Positions 5,844 through 7,270 of a stretch of DNA of 7,270 nt are shown here, piece by piece; position 1 is the first letter of the stretch, and each line of letters begins with the position of its first letter. Below the pieces are notes generated by a model that was given only the letters and a program-made list of their open reading frames with translations, was not told the DNA's origin and made no database searches. The stretch covers positions 1 through 7,270 of the forward strand of contig DUMX01000262.1 of the NCBI GenBank assembly GCA_012839665.1, given 5' to 3'. Source of the DNA: Gelria sp. Lineage in GTDB: Bacteria; Bacillota; Syntrophomonadia; Syntrophomonadales; Syntrophomonadaceae. The position numbers and the translations under genes were made by a program.

Positions 5844-6679
5844 TTCATCAACCTCCCGTAATTTAAATGGTACAAATCATGGCGGCGGTGTTGCAGCAGG
5901 GGTAACTGCTGTCGTATTTCTTCTAATTGCTTGAAATCAAGCCTGGCATAGATAATACTTTCTGTTTCCCCGGCTTCAGCTATAATCCTGCCCCAGGGGT
6001 CAACTATCATGGAATGGCCCCAGGCCTGATAAGAAGATTGGGGGTTACGAGCGGGTGAAACCGCAATAACAAAACACTGATTATCCACCGCCCGACTGCG
6101 CATCAATAAATCCCAGTGCGCCTCACCGGTAGCAGCTGTAAATGCGGCCGGTACTACCAGCAATTGGGCTCCTTCCAGTACCGCTGCTCGGGCTAATTCC
6201 GGAAAGCGAAAATCATAGCATATCATTAAGCCCAAACATAGCCCCTGATGCTGGATAATAGTAATATTATTCCCCGATTCCAGAATATCTGACTCCCTGA
6301 ACACAACTTTACCGGGAAGATTAATATCAAAAAGATGCATCTTGCGATGCCGACCCAGCAACTGCCCCTTTTCATCAAAGACAAAACTGCTATTATAGAG
6401 CTTACCATTGGTATCTTTTTCTATTATCGACCCCCCTACCAATAAAATCTCCTGTTCTGCTGCCAAACGGGATAACAACCTGGTAGTTGGTCCCGGATAA
6501 GGCTCCGCATAATCGGGGAACAAATTAATCTGATAAGGAGAATTAAATACCTCCGGCAAAACCACCATCTGCGCTCCTTGCTGGCAGGCCTTTCTAATCA
6601 TGGATTGAGCTTTTTTAAGATTAGTCTCTTTATCATCACTCACCGACATTTGAATAACGCCTACTTTTATATTATGCAT
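5840..6679 (-). CDS. Carbon-nitrogen hydrolase (nitrilase superfamily, omega-amidase/Nit2-like)
   Basis: A 279-residue cytoplasmic amidase of the nitrilase superfamily, which hydrolyses a C-N bond through a Cys-Glu-Lys triad. The triad is visible: E43 in LPEVF, K113 in RHRKMHLFD and C154 in MICYDFRFPEL. Other marks are the VGVIQM start, GGSI (82-85), YNSSFVFDEKG (95-105), the late HWDLLMRSRAVDN segment and SMIVDPWGRIIAE. The length and the CYDFRFPE block fit the Nit2/omega-amidase group (2-oxoglutaramate or 2-oxosuccinamate deamidation), but related deaminated-glutathione amidases look alike, so the substrate is open. The start ATG (6679-6677) has AGGAGGA 6 nt upstream. It overlaps yjbQ by 4 nt (ATGA). 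The gene is divergent from the DAHP synthase gene, the two sharing a 138-nt spacer. Confidence 0.88.
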   Translation of the reverse strand: MHNIKVGVIQMSVSDDKETNLKKAQSMIRKACQQGAQMVVLPEVFNSPYQINLFPDYAEPYPGPTTRLLSRLAAEQEILLVGGSIIEKDTNGKLYNSSFVFDEKGQLLGRHRKMHLFDINLPGKVVFRESDILESGNNITIIQHQGLCLGLMICYDFRFPELARAAVLEGAQLLVVPAAFTAATGEAHWDLLMRSRAVDNQCFVIAVSPARNPQSSYQAWGHSMIVDPWGRIIAEAGETESIIYARLDFKQLEEIRQQLPLLQHRRHDLYHLNYGRLMK

Positions 6680-6746
6680 ATATTCCTCCTGGATAAAGCT
6701 GCTTGTCTCTTACCGATAATATATCATAAAATGTTTTAAGGACTCA

Positions 6747-6755
6747 TGTTATACT
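6747..6755 (+). promoter_or_regulatory. Candidate extended -10 promoter of the DAHP synthase gene
   Basis: TG at 6747-6748, one base, then TATACT (6750-6755) forms an extended -10 that resembles the TGTTATAGA element before the oxidoreductase operon. No good -35 hexamer is seen at 16-18 nt upstream. It would give a leader of about 55 nt, too short for a T-box or attenuator. Called from consensus only. Confidence 0.4.
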
Positions 6756-6817
6756 AAAACAAAATGATCAAAAATAAACAAAAGCATATTGTTTTAACTT
6801 AGAGAGAGGATATTTTA

Positions 6818-7249
6818 ATGAAACCGTTTAAAATGGCTTCCCGGGAATACCGGGAGACCGATACTTTAATAGAAATTAAAACTACAGCCCAACCAGTAGT
6901 CATTGGAGAAGGTCATTGTACAATTATTGCTGGGCCCTGTGCAGTAGAAAACCAGGAATCCTATATTGAGATGGCAAAATTTCTGCAGGCAGTGGGAGTA
7001 CACATATTAAGGGGAGGACTGTTTAAACCTCGTACCTCACCTTATTCTTTTAAAGGCCTGGGTGGTCCTGGCATTGATATTATACAGGAAGCCCGCCGAG
7101 TTACGGGGTTACCAGTAGCCACTGAAATTATGGATGTTCGTGATTTAGACCTTTTGCACGAAAACACTGACATACTACAGGTGGGCAGCAGAAATATGCA
7201 GAATTTCTCCCTGCTCCAGGAAATGGGGAAAGTGGATAAACCCATATAG
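6818..7249 (+). CDS. aroF: DAHP synthase (type I-beta, AroF-like), reading frame interrupted
   Basis: The first 143 residues of 3-deoxy-7-phosphoheptulonate synthase, which joins phosphoenolpyruvate and erythrose 4-phosphate at the start of the shikimate pathway. Blocks seen are IIAGPCAVE (36-44, with metal-ligand Cys41), LRGGLFKPRTSPYSFKGLGG (64-83) and LQVGSRNMQNFSLLQEMGK (120-138). It starts directly at the linker (MKPFKMASRE), so it lacks the N-terminal ferredoxin-like regulatory domain of the Thermotoga maritima enzyme; TAG at 6800 blocks any in-frame extension. ATG 6818 is preceded by GAGAGAGGA. After KPI, where the family continues with a V-L-L-K-R-G block carrying a PEP-binding Lys, two TAG codons stop the frame. 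More than half of the usual catalytic barrel is therefore missing in frame. This may be a real frameshift or insertion, or a sequence error at the right edge. With 21 bases left the cause cannot be told. Confidence 0.8.
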   Translation: MKPFKMASREYRETDTLIEIKTTAQPVVIGEGHCTIIAGPCAVENQESYIEMAKFLQAVGVHILRGGLFKPRTSPYSFKGLGGPGIDIIQEARRVTGLPVATEIMDVRDLDLLHENTDILQVGSRNMQNFSLLQEMGKVDKPI

Positions 7250-7270
7250 TAGCGGAAAGACCACGTTTAA

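Noticed and set aside
6700..6745. Minus-strand promoter for the amidase gene (TATATT/TATGAT-like -10 elements)
   Set aside because: Several AT-rich -10 lookalikes exist but none has a good -35, so no single site could be supported, although a promoter must lie here.
1..7270. CRISPR array, transposon, phage, toxin-antitoxin or defence system
   Set aside because: No regularly spaced repeats, no transposase or nuclease motifs, and every sizeable coding region but one (the membrane-anchored protein at 4060-4554) can be assigned to a family.

Overview
The window looks like chromosomal DNA from an anaerobic, low- to moderate-GC Bacillota lineage, most likely a clostridial or syntrophic group such as the Syntrophomonadaceae, Desulfotomaculum or Moorella relatives. 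The reasons are a ferredoxin-linked 2-oxoacid oxidoreductase operon (anaerobic metabolism), a HutP-family protein, an AroH-type chorismate mutase close to the Bacillus form, strong AGGAGG-type ribosome binding sites, and frequent GTG/TTG starts. The genus is inference. No rRNA, tRNA, CRISPR array, transposase or phage gene was recognised.

Layout. (1) 1-357 is the 3' end of an HDOD/HD-domain signalling gene cut by the left edge. (2) 358-653 is non-coding, with a plausible extended -10 promoter near its right end. (3) 654-3922 is a tight plus-strand operon of five genes: an unnamed P-loop ATPase, a 75-residue two-cluster 4Fe-4S ferredoxin subunit, and the alpha, beta and gamma subunits of a VorB-type 2-oxoacid:ferredoxin oxidoreductase. 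It ends in a long hairpin at 3932-3990. (4) 4060-5443 is a second plus-strand run: an unknown membrane-anchored protein, a HutP-family protein and chorismate mutase AroH. (5) 5430-6679 is a minus-strand pair, a nitrilase-superfamily amidase translationally coupled to a YjbQ/UPF0047 protein. It converges on aroH with a 14-nt tail-to-tail overlap. (6) From 6818 a plus-strand DAHP synthase gene starts, divergent from the amidase. Its reading frame stops at 7249, about halfway through the catalytic barrel, 21 nt before the window ends.

How the genes work together. The four oxidoreductase subunits would convert a 2-oxo acid (a branched-chain one is favoured) plus CoA to acyl-CoA, CO2 and reduced ferredoxin, or run in reverse. 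The ATPase in front may assist assembly or regulation, but nothing in the sequence proves this. AroH and DAHP synthase are both shikimate/aromatic amino acid enzymes, so the right half is partly an aromatic-biosynthesis neighbourhood interrupted by the amidase/YjbQ pair. The HutP-family gene has no histidine-utilisation genes beside it.

Most of the window is ordinary metabolism. The points most worth a second look are the uncharacterised ATPase of the oxidoreductase operon, the HutP homologue outside a hut context, the unknown membrane protein beside it, and the interrupted DAHP synthase frame at the right edge.
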